Assembly: GCA_029817715.1 (NCBI GenBank)
Contig: JARUPY010000397.1
Span: 8,184,001 to 8,248,000, forward strand
Direction of reading: 5' to 3'
From: Melastoma dodecandrum
Lineage: Eukaryota; Streptophyta; Magnoliopsida; Myrtales; Melastomataceae
Length of the DNA: 64,000 nt
Shown here: one piece after another, positions 1 through 12,041 of the stretch
Numbering within the stretch: position 1 is the first letter of the stretch
Layout of the letters: every line of letters begins with the position of its first letter
The notes under the pieces: generated by a model
The model's input: the letters and a program-made list of their open reading frames with translations, nothing else
Told to the model about the DNA's origin: nothing
Database searches by the model: none
Made by a program: the position numbers and the translations under genes

Positions 1-365
1 AAGATATATCTAAATTGCAGGACAAAACATTAAAATCTGTCATGAAGAAGAACAATCTTTGCATCCCTCACCCAGCGTTCTTACCATTCCTCACCTTGTC
101 CGGAGTGATACCGTAAACAGCCCTCCCGCTGGCGGTCCTTCGAAGCACGTCCACACTCGAAGTAAAACTAGGCAGCCCAATCGCCGGCTGACTTAGATGA
201 TAGTTTGCCCCTGTGAAGAAAAATCTTTGACATCCTAACGACCCAGCTGCCGACGTTTCTTTGCCACCGCGTTGACTTTGAGCTTGTCCACACAACCATC
301 TTATGTAAAATTTTGTTCCACCAACTTGCAGTGTTCCTCTGATTTCTTCATTGAAAAGTCTTAAG
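1..365 (-). other. Flank of the Reina-like insertion; possible unrecognised exon
   Basis: Single-copy-looking sequence left of the retrotransposon. A 75-residue minus-strand reading frame (295 to 68) is open, preceded by a potential donor/acceptor-like context, but I recognise no domain in it. The flank resumes to the right of the element after 5582, so this locus was cut by the insertion. It could be an exon of an unknown gene or chance. Confidence 0.25.
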
Positions 366-370
366 GCCAG

Positions 371-686
371 TGGAATGGCCTTCTAGGATTGCAGGGTACA
401 ACCGAAGAAGACAGAGAATGAACAAGGGCTGATCTTCCTGAAGAACTCAGCCGGAGATTTCATTCAAGCCGAATGTCATAGTACAACAGGGTAGAAAGGA
501 GTTTACAAATCCAGCCTAGCCTCTAACTCCTTTTTTTCCTTTTCTTATACGCTGTATTACATTTGTAACCACCTTAACAGAATACAACAGAAACAGTTTA
601 TTTAACTACTCCTTCTTGTTGCCCACGCTTCGCCTCTCTTTTTTCCTTCATCATATCCTTTCTGCCTTTTATTTCAACACATGACA
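371..686 (-). repeat. 3' LTR of the Reina-like element
   Basis: 316-bp terminal repeat, TG...CA in either orientation, matching 5262-5577 at 312 of 316 positions by direct comparison. It lies next to the polypurine tract, so it is the 3' LTR in the element's minus-strand orientation. Confidence 0.95.
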
Positions 687-785
687 ATCCACTCCCCTTA
701 AGATTTAGCTTGTCCTCAAGCTACTCCTCCCACGCCATTCATTCCGCCCCCCTTAAAACCAGCTTGTCCTCAAGCTCCAACAAGA
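687..785 (-). other. Polypurine tract, with a second upstream copy
   Basis: On the minus strand AAGGGGAGTGGAT directly abuts the 3' LTR and would prime plus-strand DNA synthesis. A diverged copy of the same block, including a GCTTGAGGACAAGCT stretch and a second purine run AAGGGGGGCGGAA, lies 50-60 bases upstream, so the tract region is tandemly duplicated. Confidence 0.75.
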
Positions 786-786
786 T

Positions 787-3700
787 CTACTCGAAATCGG
801 GGAAACGTCTAATAAAATCCGAATACGACTCCCACGTAGCATCATTGATATCTCCATTCGACCAATGAACCAGCACATACACCACGCCTCCTGCCCTTGC
901 TGAACCATCTTCCGATCCAAAATAGCTAACGGCCTGGCAGATAAATTGTGCTGATCATCCAGGTCTAGCACGGAACAAGTCAGAGGGGCTGAACTTTCAT
1001 GCTTCTTAAGGAGATAAACATGAAAAACAGGGTGAATTTTGGCTTCCACAGGCAATTGTAACTTGTAAGCCACTGTGCTAATCCTGGTCACAATTGGAAA
1101 AAGGGCCAAAAAAGCGGGGAGACAATTTAACCGAATGTCGGTTAGCAAGAGTGCGCTGTCGATAAGGTTGAAGCTTGACATAGACAAGATCGCCAACCGC
1201 AAACTCCACGTCCGTCCGACCTTTATCAGCTTGGTACTTAAACCGATCTTGGGCACGTTTCAAATGAAACTTTAACATCCGTAAACATTCTTCCCTTGCC
1301 TGCAAACTCCGATCCACAGCTGCGACAACACTGTCGCCTCCAACATACGGCATATGCAGAGCTGGGGACTGACCATAGACAATTTCATAAGGGATGGCTT
1401 TAGCAGAAGAATGGTACGAAGTGTTGTACCACCATTCAGCCAAGGGAAGCCACTGCAACCAATCCTTGGGACATTCACCAGTCATGCAGCGCAAATAATT
1501 CTCCAAGCATTTGTTGACAACCTCCGATTGACCATCGGTTTGGGGATGATAGCTCGTGGACATAAGGAGATCAACCTGCTGAAGACGAAATAATTCTTTC
1601 CAGAACAAGCTGGTGAAAATCTTGTCCCTGTCGGAAACAATTGAACGAGGCATGCTGTGGAGCCGAAAAATTTGATCCAGGAAGAGCTGAGCAACCGGAG
1701 CAGCTGTAAATGGATGACTGAGAGGAATGAAATGAGCATATTTGCTAAGCCGGTCTACCACTACCAAAATAGTATCCTTCCCCTTTGATTTCGGCAACCC
1801 TTCAATAAAGTCCAACGAAATATCCAACCAAACTGCTTCCGGAATGGGCAAAGGTTGCAGCAGGCCAGCCGATTTCTGTAAAATAGGCTTGCACCGCTGA
1901 CAAATAACGCAAGCCTTGATGTATTGTCGCACATCCCTCTTAAGCTTTTTCCAATAGAACAAAGTGCTGAGTCGCTTACTAGTAACCTGCAATCTCGAAT
2001 GGCCTCCTGTGGGAGTGTCATGGAACAAAGCAATTATCTTCTGTCGAACAGTTTCGTCAGAACCGACCACCAACTTCCCTTTTCGCCGCAACTCGCCTTG
2101 TACCCAAGAGTAATGCCCCTTAATATGTATCTTCTGCAATTCAGAAATAAGTGGCTTCAACTGCTCGTCTCTTTGCCAAGTCCTACAAATATGCTCTTTT
2201 AAGTCTGTACTAACTTGGGACAACAACAAGGACATCAATTCAGCCCCCTGCATTCTCGAAAGAGCATCCGCAACCACATTTTCTTTACCTCTCTTGTAAG
2301 TGACCTCATAATCCAACCCCAACAGCTTAGACAAACATTTGCTTTGAAATGCCGTCGTAATTTTCTGTTCAAGTAAGTACTTAAGGCTGAAGTGACTGGT
2401 TTTAATGACAAAATGACGTCCACTTATATAAGGCTTCCATTTATCCACGGCAAACACCACAGCCAGAAGTTCTTTTTCATACGTTGAGCTACCCTGCGTT
2501 CGTGAAGAAAAAGCCCTGCTAATATATGCAATAGGATGACCATTCTGAGTTAACAGTGCGCCCATACCGCTGTCCGAAGCATCCGTTTCAATAGCAAATG
2601 TTTCTGCGAAATTTGGCAGAGCTAGAACAGGGGCAGAAGACATTGCGGCCTTAAGCGCAGTAAAAGCAGCAGTACCAGACTCAGTCCAATGAAAACAGTT
2701 CTTCTTCAGCAAATTAGTAAGTGGTCGACTAATAACGCCATAATTCCGAATGAATCTCCTGTAATACCCCGTCAAACCAAGAAAACCGCGCAACTCCTTA
2801 ACACTCGTAGGCTGCGGCCATTGTTGCATTACGGTTATTTTAGCAGGGTCAGTCTGCACTCCTCGACCAGAAATAATATGACCAAGATAATCAATTTCAT
2901 CCACACCAAAGACACATTTGGACAATTTGGTAAATAAAGTATGGATGCGCAGCAACTCTAACACAGCTCTTACATGCAGAACATGGTCAGCGAGGGACTT
3001 GCTGTAGATCAAGATATCATCAAAAACGACCAGAACATACTTACGGAGCTGCTGCTTAAACACCGTGTTCATGAGATGCTGAAACGTGGAAGGAGCATTC
3101 GTTAGCCCAAATGGCATCACAAGGAATTCATAATGTCCCTCATGTGTCCGAAAAGCTGTCTTTGGGATGTCCTCCGGCCGCATTCGTATTTGCCAATAAC
3201 TCGACCTTAGATCAATTTTTGAAAATACCACAGCCCCATGTAATTCGTCTAAGAGCTCCTCTATGACCGGAATAGGGAATTTGTCCTTAACAGTGCGATT
3301 ATTTAGCTACACAGCCGCCATGTGCCATCTTTCTTCTTGACGAGCACAATCGGTGAAGAAAAAGGACTCTGACTTGGTCTTATCACTCCCGCAGCTAACA
3401 TTTCCCGCACCATACTCTCAATAGCATCTTTTTGGACGACGGGATATCTATAAGGCTGGACATTTATTGGGGACGTACCTTCCTTCAAATGGATACAATG
3501 GTCATGTGTTCGATGTGGTGGAAGAGTTTTTGGCTCCCGAAACACATCTGCAAATTCCTGCAGAACATCCTGAAGAACCTGTGGTGTTGGTGCAGCTGAC
3601 AGCGCAGACAATGTAGAGGAAGCCTGCACCGTGAGAGCAAACAGCTGCACAACCCCAGAATTGGGACCTTTCTGAATCATCTGAGTCAATTGCTTCCCAT

Positions 3701-4379
3701 CAATCCAATTAATTTCCCCCAATTTGCCCCCTCTGAGGACATGCCGCCTGCCATTGTAGTGGAACTCCATTTTGAGTTGCTGAAAATCCCACAGAATGGG
3801 ACCCAATGAGGACAACCATTGAATGCCTAGAACCATATCCGTGTTCCCTAATGGCACAATCATAATGTCCGTAGTAAAAGTCTCGCCCTGTAGTTGCCAT
3901 GAAAAACTTTTGCAAATTGACTTGCTGATAATGGTCTCCCCATTAGCCACAGAAACCATAATTGGACAACTACCATGAATTCGGCAGCCTAACCTTTTGG
4001 CTGTGTTTTCATCCAAAAAGTCGTGCGTGCTACCCGAATCAATGAGAATACTCAGATTATGTCCTCGCACCCTTCCTGTCACCTTCATCGTTTGAAATGC
4101 CACGTGACCTGTAATAGCATTAAGGGAAATTTGTGGAACCTCGTCAATTGTATCCCCAGACAAATCTTCCACGAAGACCCTCGAATCCTCATCCTCTGCT
4201 TCAGTCAACATCTCAAGCTGATGTATTTGAGCTTTACATTTATGACCTGGTGCAAACTTCTCTGGACAAAAGAAACATAAATTCTTCGCTCTTCTGTCTG
4301 TGATGAATTCATGAGTTAGTGGTTTCCTTACAACACTTTTCGGGGAATCATTAACAGCAGGTGTTTTAAGCAAACCCAC
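787..4379 (-). pseudogene. Reina-like pol: knuckle, PR, RT, RNase H, IN, chromodomain (broken)
   Basis: The 4379-3303 frame opens with a zinc-knuckle block (CFFCPEKFAPGHKC), then aspartic protease with active site DSGST, then the N-terminus of reverse transcriptase. A small deletion and stop near 3300 interrupts RT. From 3231 to 1078 one long frame holds the RT palm with catalytic box VVFDDIL, RNase H (TDASDSG), the integrase HHCC finger (paired H, then CVICQRC) and the DDE core (DFIEGL, SDRDKIF, DGQSEVVNK). A frameshift near 1080 moves to another frame that carries the integrase tail (HPVFHVYLLKK), and another near 850 moves into the chromodomain core (WESYSDFIRRFP) ending at 787. The products would cleave gag-pol, copy RNA to DNA, integrate it and bind chromatin. 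Confidence 0.9.
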
Positions 4380-5230
4380 GAACTGCTTGGCTGCTGGGAA
4401 TTGAATACCCTGTTCAACTGTCTATCCAGAACTGGTCTAACCTTCCTGGAAAGGGAAGCTAGAGTATTTTCTTGCAATCTTGCAAATGTATATGCATCTT
4501 GCAATGTTTGAGGACGAAACATACGTACCGTATTCTGAATTTCCACTTGCAGTCCACTCAAATAGCAGCTAATCGCCTGCTTTTCAGATAAATCCGTCCG
4601 AATCAATAACGCGTCAAAACGATCTTGATATTCCTCCACACTTCCAATTCCAACCTGCCGTAAGTTCATTAATTCGGATAACGGATCATCGTAAGGCTGG
4701 GTGCTGAATCTGCTGACAATAGCCAATCGATACTCTGTCCAACTTGGCCAACCTCCCTGCCTGCGAGTTTTAAGTAAAGCTTGATGTCAAAGCAACGCCT
4801 TCCCCTCCAGATGGATCGAAACAAGCTTCACTTTAACATTATCAGTGGTACCATCAACTTCAAAAAATTGATCGCACTTGCATAGCCAGCCCAGAACATC
4901 CTCACCATTGAATCGTGGAAAATCGATTTTCGCAAATCGCGCGAAGTTAGAAGTAAAACCTGCAGAATTGTTACAACGCAGGGAAGTCGGTGAGTCCGTT
5001 GTGTTGCTGCGGTGCGGTCCGGTATCCTTAGTCTGCTCCAAATCACGAATTTTGTCTCCCATTTCATGAAATTGATCAGTAATACGTAAAAGCATTTCCC
5101 TTTGGGCACGCATCTCATCCCGCATATCATCCTGTTGCTGCTGGTGTTGCTTCAAAAATTCCAGCCAAGCATCCTTCATCGATTTCTGAAACTCCTCCAT
5201 TGCCGATTGTGTTTTCGTGGAGACAACCAT
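4328..5230 (-). pseudogene. Reina-like gag (one nonsense codon, then frameshift)
   Basis: Starts at the ATG at 5230, just downstream of the primer site. The N-terminus is a Gln-rich coiled-coil-like stretch, followed by the gag capsid-type region (FPRFNGEDVLGWL..FF) common to plant gypsy elements. The frame is interrupted by TGA near 4788 where the family has Trp, continues in the same frame from 4726, and is lost near 4375 where the knuckle continues in another frame. The product would be the particle-forming capsid protein. Confidence 0.85.
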
Positions 5231-5250
5231 GGATTGCCAGGATCAGACAA

Positions 5251-5259
5251 CTGATACCA
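5251..5259 (-). other. tRNA-iMet primer binding site of the Reina-like element
   Basis: Minus-strand TGGTATCAG, complementary to the 3' end of initiator methionine tRNA, sits two bases inside the 5' LTR. Confidence 0.85.
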
Positions 5260-5261
5260 CT

Positions 5262-5577
5262 TGGAATGGCCTTCTAGGATTGCAGGGTACAACCGAAGAA
5301 GACAGAGAATGAACAAGGGCTGATCTTCCTGAAGAACTCAGCCAGAGATTTCATTCAAGCCGAATGTCATAGTACAACAGGGTAGAAAGGAGTTTACAAA
5401 TCCAGCCTAGCCTCTAACTCCATTTTTTCCTTTTCTTATACGCTGTATTACATTTGTAACCACCTTAACAGAATACAACAGAAACAGTTTATTTAACTAC
5501 TCCTTCTTGTTGCCCACGCTTCGCCTCTCTTCTTTCCTTCATCATATCCTTTCCGCCTTTTATTTCAACACATGACA
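5262..5577 (-). repeat. 5' LTR of the Reina-like element
   Basis: Second 316-bp LTR. On the minus strand it begins TGTCATGTG and ends CATTCCA, followed by the primer site. Promoter elements are presumed within it but I could not place a clear TATA box. Confidence 0.95.
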
Positions 5578-5788
5578 GCCAGGTAGTTCGGATTGAGACT
5601 GCATAAGCTTAAAAGTCTTCCGGTTTATGTTCTTATCTGCAACTAGCGTGTGTCATCCTTAACATGAGGAAACTCACTGACTGGGTGCAGCAAAGGACCT
5701 TTTATTACAAAGATATAAGATTGATGTCGTGTAGGAAAGAATCAAGTGTCAATGTTTCAACTCAACCGGATGAAATAAAAAAAACTCA

Positions 5789-8287
5789 TTGGCTCATTGG
5801 AATACAAGCCTTTCCATGACAAAATTTTTTGTTGCTTACATAAGATTTGTCATGTCTCTAGGAAAATTCATAATGTCATCATCCATTGGAACTTCAATCC
5901 CATCCACGTCCACGGATAGAAAAAATTCAGCATGGCAATACAACTATTTGAAGGACCTAAAGAATACAACTAAAGTTACTTGTAACGTTTGTAGAATTGA
6001 GATAAATGGAGAAATACAATGAGCAAAACAACATCACATGGGGGCAAACCGAAATGCAAAGGCATGTGTAAGTTGTCCACCGGAGGTGAAGAAGAATTAA
6101 GAAAGCACACACTTGAAAAGAAGACTGTCAATGCAGTAACTATTGCATAACAAGGGACACTACCTTTTGACTAGATTATGTAATCGAAGAAGAAGTCCAG
6201 GAAGAGATTGAAGTATATAATGATAAGGTGAAAAAAAGATGACATTTACTTAGAAATTTGAAGGGAAAGGTACCACAAAGTGTCGTCGATGCATATGATA
6301 AAGAAGCTAGAGAGAAGATTATACAATATGTTATTGGATTCTTTTCTTAGACTGGTATTGCCTTCAATGTTGTAATTTTTGACAACTTTCGATGAATGTT
6401 GGAAGCCGTTGGAAGATATGGTTCGAATCTCAAGCCTCCTAGCTTTCATGAAATGCGAGTTACCCTTTTATAGAAGGAACTTGATTATACAAGGACTCTC
6501 ATGAAGGATCACAAAGAATCTTGGGCACAATACGGTTGTTCCCTAATGTCCGACAGTTGGACCGATTGCAAGAGTCTTTGATCAACTTTTTGGTGAATAA
6601 CACAAAGGAAATAATGTTCATTAAATTCGTGGATGCATCTGTTTATTCTAAGATGGGATACAAAATTTTTGAGCTCCTTTATAGCTTCGTGAAAAGAGTC
6701 GGCGAGCAAATTGTGATTCAAATCGTTAGATAATAAAAATAATTACGTTTTAGCTGGTAAGATGTGATCTTAAACTTGTTTATAATGAATAATTTATTGT
6801 TGTATTGATCATACAGTTTGATGGTGTCTTGTTTTTCTTTAACATGAAAACAACTTGAAACATTGAGAAAGCAATATTATTGGACTCTTTATGCCGCTCA
6901 TGACATGCTGCTAGAAGACACTGGAAAGATCACAAGCATTAAGAAAATCTTGGAACATGCAATGGAAGTGCATTGAACATTCTGAGGTCATTCACGAAGA
7001 AGAAGGAATCGTTGGGATATAATGTTACTCGTTTCACACAATATTTCAGACATTACAAAGCTTCATTTGTTGAAGCAAAACTTGAGGAGGTTGTTCAGAC
7101 CCCGAGACCCCGAGAATGGGAAGAAAACAAGATGTCCAAGATGGTGAAAGGGAAGCGAGCTTATTCTCTAATCTAGAGGGAAGCATTTTGAAATAGCATT
7201 TTTCAAAGGGGTCTTTGGTAGTTCTTCGCTTGGTGGATAACGAGAAGAAGCCAACTGTGGGATACAGAAACAATCTAAAAGTCATTCAATGACAAGGAGA
7301 CAAGTATGCCGAGATTTTCAAGATTATTGATCATAAATGGGATTGTCAACTACATCATTAACTACATGCGGTTGGACACTTTTTAAATCATGCACATCTT
7401 GATCAGAATTCAACCATCCTTTATGATGCTGAAGTTACTAAAGGCTTATATGTTATTATCCAAAAAGTTGGTTCCTGAATAGATCTTCAAGACAAGATCT
7501 TAGATGAAATATCAATGTAAAAGAGAAGAGGGCTATTAAGTGACCATTTAATATAAAGATCAAGGACTTCTAAATCGCCTGGTAACAATAATTCTTTCTT
7601 GTTGCTTGAATTATTATAATATTTTGGTATTCTTAACTTATAATATTCGTATGACAATGGAGTGGTCGACCAAATCTTCAATGCGTTTAGAATTATATCA
7701 CTGACATATAGTGCTAGTGGTTGTGAACGTAATTCGAGTGCCTTTGAGCGAGTCAGACACATTATTAACAACTATAATAATCGATGATTTGACTAATGTT
7801 TTGAATTTGATATTTATGAATTCAATTTTGTAGATTCATACCAAGAAAAGAAATATACTTGAGCATCGAAAGCAATCTCGTATTTATCAAGTACAATCAA
7901 AACCTCAAAGTTAGGTATGATTTTGGAGATAACATTGATCCTCTAAGCATGGATGGTATATATTCTAGTAATAAATGGTTGATTGGAGAAATGAAAGAGG
8001 ATCGAAATACTGGAAATGACTTGATTTTTGATGATGATATTCTCAAGTGGGGCAATGTTGAGAGAGCAACATAACTTAGTTTGCCTGAGAAGAAAACAAG
8101 GAAAATTTCGCAACTTGTGGGAAGTTCAATTAGATCTCAAATGAGAATTGAAGAAAATGAAGTTGATTCGAACGTGGATAAAAAAATTGAAGGATTTACC
8201 GATGAAGATAGAGATGAAGAGGAGTTAGTTCGCGACACCACTCTCGAGAATGGTGAAGGAGATGCCTCGATGAATTTTGATGAATAG
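5789..8287 (+). pseudogene. hAT-superfamily transposase with BED finger and DUF659 (decayed)
   Basis: Broken reading frames, in order, match the plant hAT/DUF659 family. 5910-6090: BED zinc finger (AWQYNYLKD, then VTCNVC and AKQHH). 6380-6735: DUF659 core (SLINFLVNN, FVDASVYSK). 6890-6975: the block with DMLLEDTGKI and LEHAMEV. 6973-7176: the block before hATC. 7290-7340: IIDHKWDCQLH. 7650-7780: hAT C-terminal dimerisation motif (SASGCERNSSAFE). 7859-8287: acidic tail (WLIGEM, DDDILKWG). Stops and frameshifts occur throughout, though some gaps may be introns. No terminal inverted repeats or 8-bp duplication were located. Intact relatives cut and paste DNA or act as domesticated regulators; this copy cannot. 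Confidence 0.8.
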
Positions 8288-10190
8288 TCTTGCATTTGGA
8301 ACTAAACTTTGGCATATTGTGATGTCATTTTGGAAGTGTTGTCTTCCCATTCTTCACAAAAGTCAATTTAAGATTTTGCCAAATTTTTGTTTAGGTTTAA
8401 GACTTTTGCACACTCCTGCTGCCAATTTCCATATGATAAATGATTAAGCACATCCTGCTACAACAACACAGTACCATCTCTTGTGTCCACTTTTGTTGAG
8501 ATTTTTCTTATCATTGTTAACAGTGGTCCTTGGCATTCTACTAGATGGGAAATGCAGTCTCCAGGGCACGGGAGGCCCTTAATCTTCTAGCAAATCCTCT
8601 CAAGCAAAAGGTACCCTGCAAATTCAATTTGAAGATTCATCACAGGATGTTAGGTGGCATATGAAGTATCTAAAATCCAGGATGATAAAAAAAATTGTTA
8701 GAAAGGACACACTACTGTTAAAAAGTATTCCATTGGAGGCACTTACTGCACACAGGTCGCCTTAAACGGTAAGACGTGCACCTCAAGCTAAGGCGCACCC
8801 TTGCACTGCTTTTTCTAATACGATTATAACACCTAATCAAGAAGGTCTGCCAAACCCATCTTTTGTGAGCGTGGCTTTTGTGGGTCGGGTCGTGTGGACA
8901 ATGAATGTGTTGGATTCCAGTGGATTGGATTGGTCTGAACGCTCGATAGAAAAAGCTTGTCGGACATTATTAGCTGTCGTTAGAAATAAGCGATTCGGAT
9001 GGAGCTAACAAGGAAGTACCGGTGTGAACGTGATCCAGTTTTTTTTTTTTTTTTGTTGTTGTTGTTGTTGTATTTATTCCTTTCCTGAGGCACTACATTT
9101 CCAAGTTTTTGTTTCACGAGCGAGCACAGGAAGGAAAACGCAGAAAATGATTGGCATATATCCAAGGGAACAGAAGAAAAGAGAAGTGGTTAGAAAAGAA
9201 AGCTACTTTAGACAAAAGGCAAATTCTGTGATTTATTCTTCCCCATTTCTTTCTTTTAACGCCTAAAACAACCCCCACCCGCTCCCAAAACAAAAGGAAA
9301 GCATAACCAAACACTCCACGCCATCCCCCCTCTTCCTAACTTCGTTTCCCCAAGGAATCTCCCTAGCCTTTGTTCATGCCATTTCCATTTCACTAGGTGT
9401 GGTCGTGGCGCTTGCTTCAAATAGCGCACTCGAGTTAGCGGCTCCGCTTAGGTTGAGATGGTTTTTCTAAGGTTCTCCTTTTCATATTTGTCTGAGTGCA
9501 CGCCATTGTCGTCGTCGTCTTGCTTCGTCCCCCGGCTTTTTTTGTTTAGTCTTGTGCTTTAACTGAATGTATCAGATGGGTTAGCTTGAAAGAATTGTGA
9601 TAGAAAAAGCCAACAAACAAAATTATCATTACGTCATTCTAATTTAATTTAATGCACCTTTGGAGACGACCAGGATTCGGGTTTCTCGAGATATGTTCTT
9701 CTCCATTAGACCAACAATTTTTGCATTTATATTCTTCCATTTTTATGTTCAAACTGGATTTGTTATTGATTTAAAAAATTTAAAAGAAGTAAAAATCCAA
9801 CATAGAATGAAGATAGATTTGAGTTTTTTTTAAGGCGCAATTCCATTTTATTTTGCTTTGCTTACAAGGGCATGCATGTTGTCTTGTGATGACAACATTG
9901 ATAGGAAAAATCTACCAACCTCATCATCACCATTGAACCTCCCCTTCACACAACCCAATCTCCACTAAATCCCAACCGAGTTCTCATAATAAAATCTTAT
10001 TTGTTTAGTAGAGTACATATGTTTAGATTCCAAAACATTTAATCAATTAATATCCTACCTATCAAAGTTAATGACTATTAAAATTAGTAACGGAAATGCC
10101 ATTAAGTGGAACATTAAGTGAGACATTTAAATAGGCTACTAAAAATGTCATTAAATATGTCAGTTTTTATTTTAATTTGAGTTTCCTGCT
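8288..10190. other. Intergenic, no recognised gene
   Basis: Mostly AT-rich. It holds a short poly-T/GTT run at 9039-9070 and a pyrimidine-rich block near 9310-9380. Small open frames at 9024-9314 fall on low-complexity sequence and are not believed. Confidence 0.5.
9039..9070. repeat. Poly-T plus (GTT)n microsatellite
   Basis: About 16 T residues run directly into five to six GTT units. Simple sequence repeat. Confidence 0.9.
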
Positions 10191-10198
10191 CCTCCCAA

Positions 10199-10206
10199 TA
10201 TATAAA
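10199..10206 (+). promoter_or_regulatory. Candidate TATA box upstream of the caleosin gene
   Basis: TATATAAA followed by GGGACG lies about 330 bp before the caleosin ATG. Its spacing would give a long leader. The surrounding 10190-10480 block also resembles the R-U5 part of a small LTR, so the box may belong to a transposon remnant that lies in, or drives, the caleosin promoter. Position is seen; function is inferred. Confidence 0.3.
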
Positions 10207-10533
10207 GGGACGTGTACATTTCATGTAAGAAAAAAGTTTAAGAAAGAGAATTCTTTTCCGCAACCAAAAGACTCCGATATACATAGGTGCAGCAGCTCTA
10301 CAGAAGGTTTCCGCTATCCTACAGAAGTTCGTCGGTAGTACAAAACCTACGTTCTGCTAGCACCTTCTTCCGTACTATCCAATCTTTTCATACGTAACCC
10401 CGACACCAACTTATTAAGTTGGGATTACTTTTTTATGCTTTTAATTCTTCCTAAAGGGAATCGAGCTCTATTAATCTGTTAACTTCTCCTCCTCCACTTC
10501 CCCCCGTCTCTCCGATTCCTCCCGTCTCCCTCC

Positions 10534-12041
10534 ATGGACCCTCCTTCGTATACGCAGACCACCGCCCTTTCTTCCGATGACTTCGGTGCGTAAGACCACT
10601 TAACCTCACCCTGATCTCTAAACGCTGTTTGTCTGAATCTCCTGTTGGGTTTTGTGAACGTTTTTTTGCCCATGGCAGGTGGGGCAGAAGAGGACCATCA
10701 TCAGCGTCCTGAAGCCGAGGCGGCTGTGGGCGACAACGTTCTGCAGAAGCACGTGGCTTTCTTCGACCGGAACAAGGATGGACTCGTCTACCCTTGGGAG
10801 ACCTTCCAAGGTTCTCCCCTCTCGCTATTCATCTCTGGGATTCAACGGAAAAGTATAAGACTTTAACTATCATATCTTGTTTATAACATCTTAATGATCA
10901 CGGAAAGGTTTCCGAGCGATTGGGTGTGGGTGGGCGTTGTCAGGGATCAGCGCGCTCTTCATTAACACCGCTCTCAGCCACAAGACTCGTCCGGTATGCC
11001 TAACTACTCGGACTCCCGAAATAATTGCATGTGTGCTGTTCTGTCCATCATTGTCATGAGAAGTTTGATATTATTTTGTTTTCTTTTAACATTAATCAAA
11101 CTTAAGCATAAGAAAGCGATCGCTTTGTCATCTCGTGGGAGGGGATAACATATTTTGTTAATGTTTGAAACAAAAAATCCCACATTTTTATTGGAGTTAT
11201 TCTCAAAGAAATGGTTTAGGAAAATGAAAGGTGTTCGTTACATGTGACACCACATATCCCAAGTCATTCAAATAATACAAATATCTTTTGTTAGTGGGGA
11301 GGAATCCCTCCATCCATTCATCATTTAAGTCAGCATTCTCTATTCCTGTTATGACATGCCAACCACCTCAAAGAATGACAAAAATAATGATGTACTTCCA
11401 ACTCCAGGATTAGAAATCTTTCCATTTCACTTAGTTACAAACCCAACACCCTCAGCTGCGTTGTGTAGTGAATCGCTTTTATATATGCAGGGGAAATGTC
11501 CGTCCCTGCTTTTCCCGATCGAAGTGAAGAACATCCAGAGAAGCAAACACGGGAGTGACTCTGGGGTGTACGATGCTGAAGGGAGGTAAAAAAGCTGCAG
11601 CGAAATCTCGGTTCACGAGGGACTCTTTCTGATGGTTGCGTTTCTCGCATAGGTTCGTGCCAGGGAAATTCGAGGAAATATTCAAGACGCATGCGAAGAC
11701 TCATGGAGATGCTTTGACTTGGGAGGAGCTCGACGCAATGCTCAAGTCCAACAGGCAACCCCGCGACTACGGCGGATGGTTCACTCTCTTGTTTCGGCCT
11801 TTTTCTTCTTCCTTTTCCTTTCTCAACCCCCGTACATTCCTAGAAGTTTATCCTCAAATACAGACATTTGTTTCTACATAACTGTTGCAGGTTTGCGAGC
11901 TGGACGGAATGGAAGATCCTTTACATGTTGTGCAAGGACGGTAATGGCCTCTTGCAGAAGGAGACGATCCGAGGCGTGTATGACGGCAGTTTGTTCGAAC
12001 GCATGCAGGAAGAGAGGTCGAAGCATCTAAACGAAGATTGA
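10534..12041 (+). CDS. PXG4: Caleosin / peroxygenase, six exons, apparently intact
   Basis: Exons 10534-10585, 10679-10810, 10908-10993, 11491-11585, 11653-11778 and 11891-12041 join in phase through GT/AG introns to 213 residues with one stop. Caleosins are calcium-binding, haem-dependent peroxygenases of lipid droplets and ER that hydroxylate or epoxidise lipids using fatty-acid hydroperoxides. Residues 47-58 form a complete EF-hand loop ([12 protein letters not shown]). The two haem-ligand histidines of the family are present (His42 in LQKHVAFF, His110 in SKHGSDSG). A short hydrophobic segment follows at about 62-85 ([12 protein letters not shown]). The C-terminal half keeps family blocks such as [20 protein letters not shown] and [17 protein letters not shown]. 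It resembles the short Arabidopsis CLO4/PXG4 type; orthology is untested. It is the only host gene here without a visible lesion, and sits among transposons. Confidence 0.9.

Larger units (their letters stand above)
371..5577 (-). mobile_element. Ty3/gypsy chromovirus, Reina-like, complete but coding-defective
   Basis: Complete LTR retrotransposon of 5207 bp. The two 316-bp LTRs begin TG and end CA and are flanked by a perfect 5-bp target duplication GCCAG (366-370 and 5578-5582). Read on the minus strand the order is LTR, initiator-Met primer site, gag with CCHC-like knuckle, protease, reverse transcriptase, RNase H, integrase, chromodomain, polypurine tract, LTR. Integrase after RT plus a chromodomain places it in the chromoviruses; short LTRs and total length fit the Reina clade (family knowledge). 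LTRs differ at 4 of 316 positions, so insertion is recent, yet the reading frames carry at least five breaks (a stop near 4788, frameshift near 4375, lesion near 3300, frameshifts near 1080 and 850), so it cannot encode a full polyprotein. Confidence 0.93.

Noticed and set aside
9024..9314. Small frames over the poly-T/GTT run
   Set aside because: Low-complexity translation on both strands.
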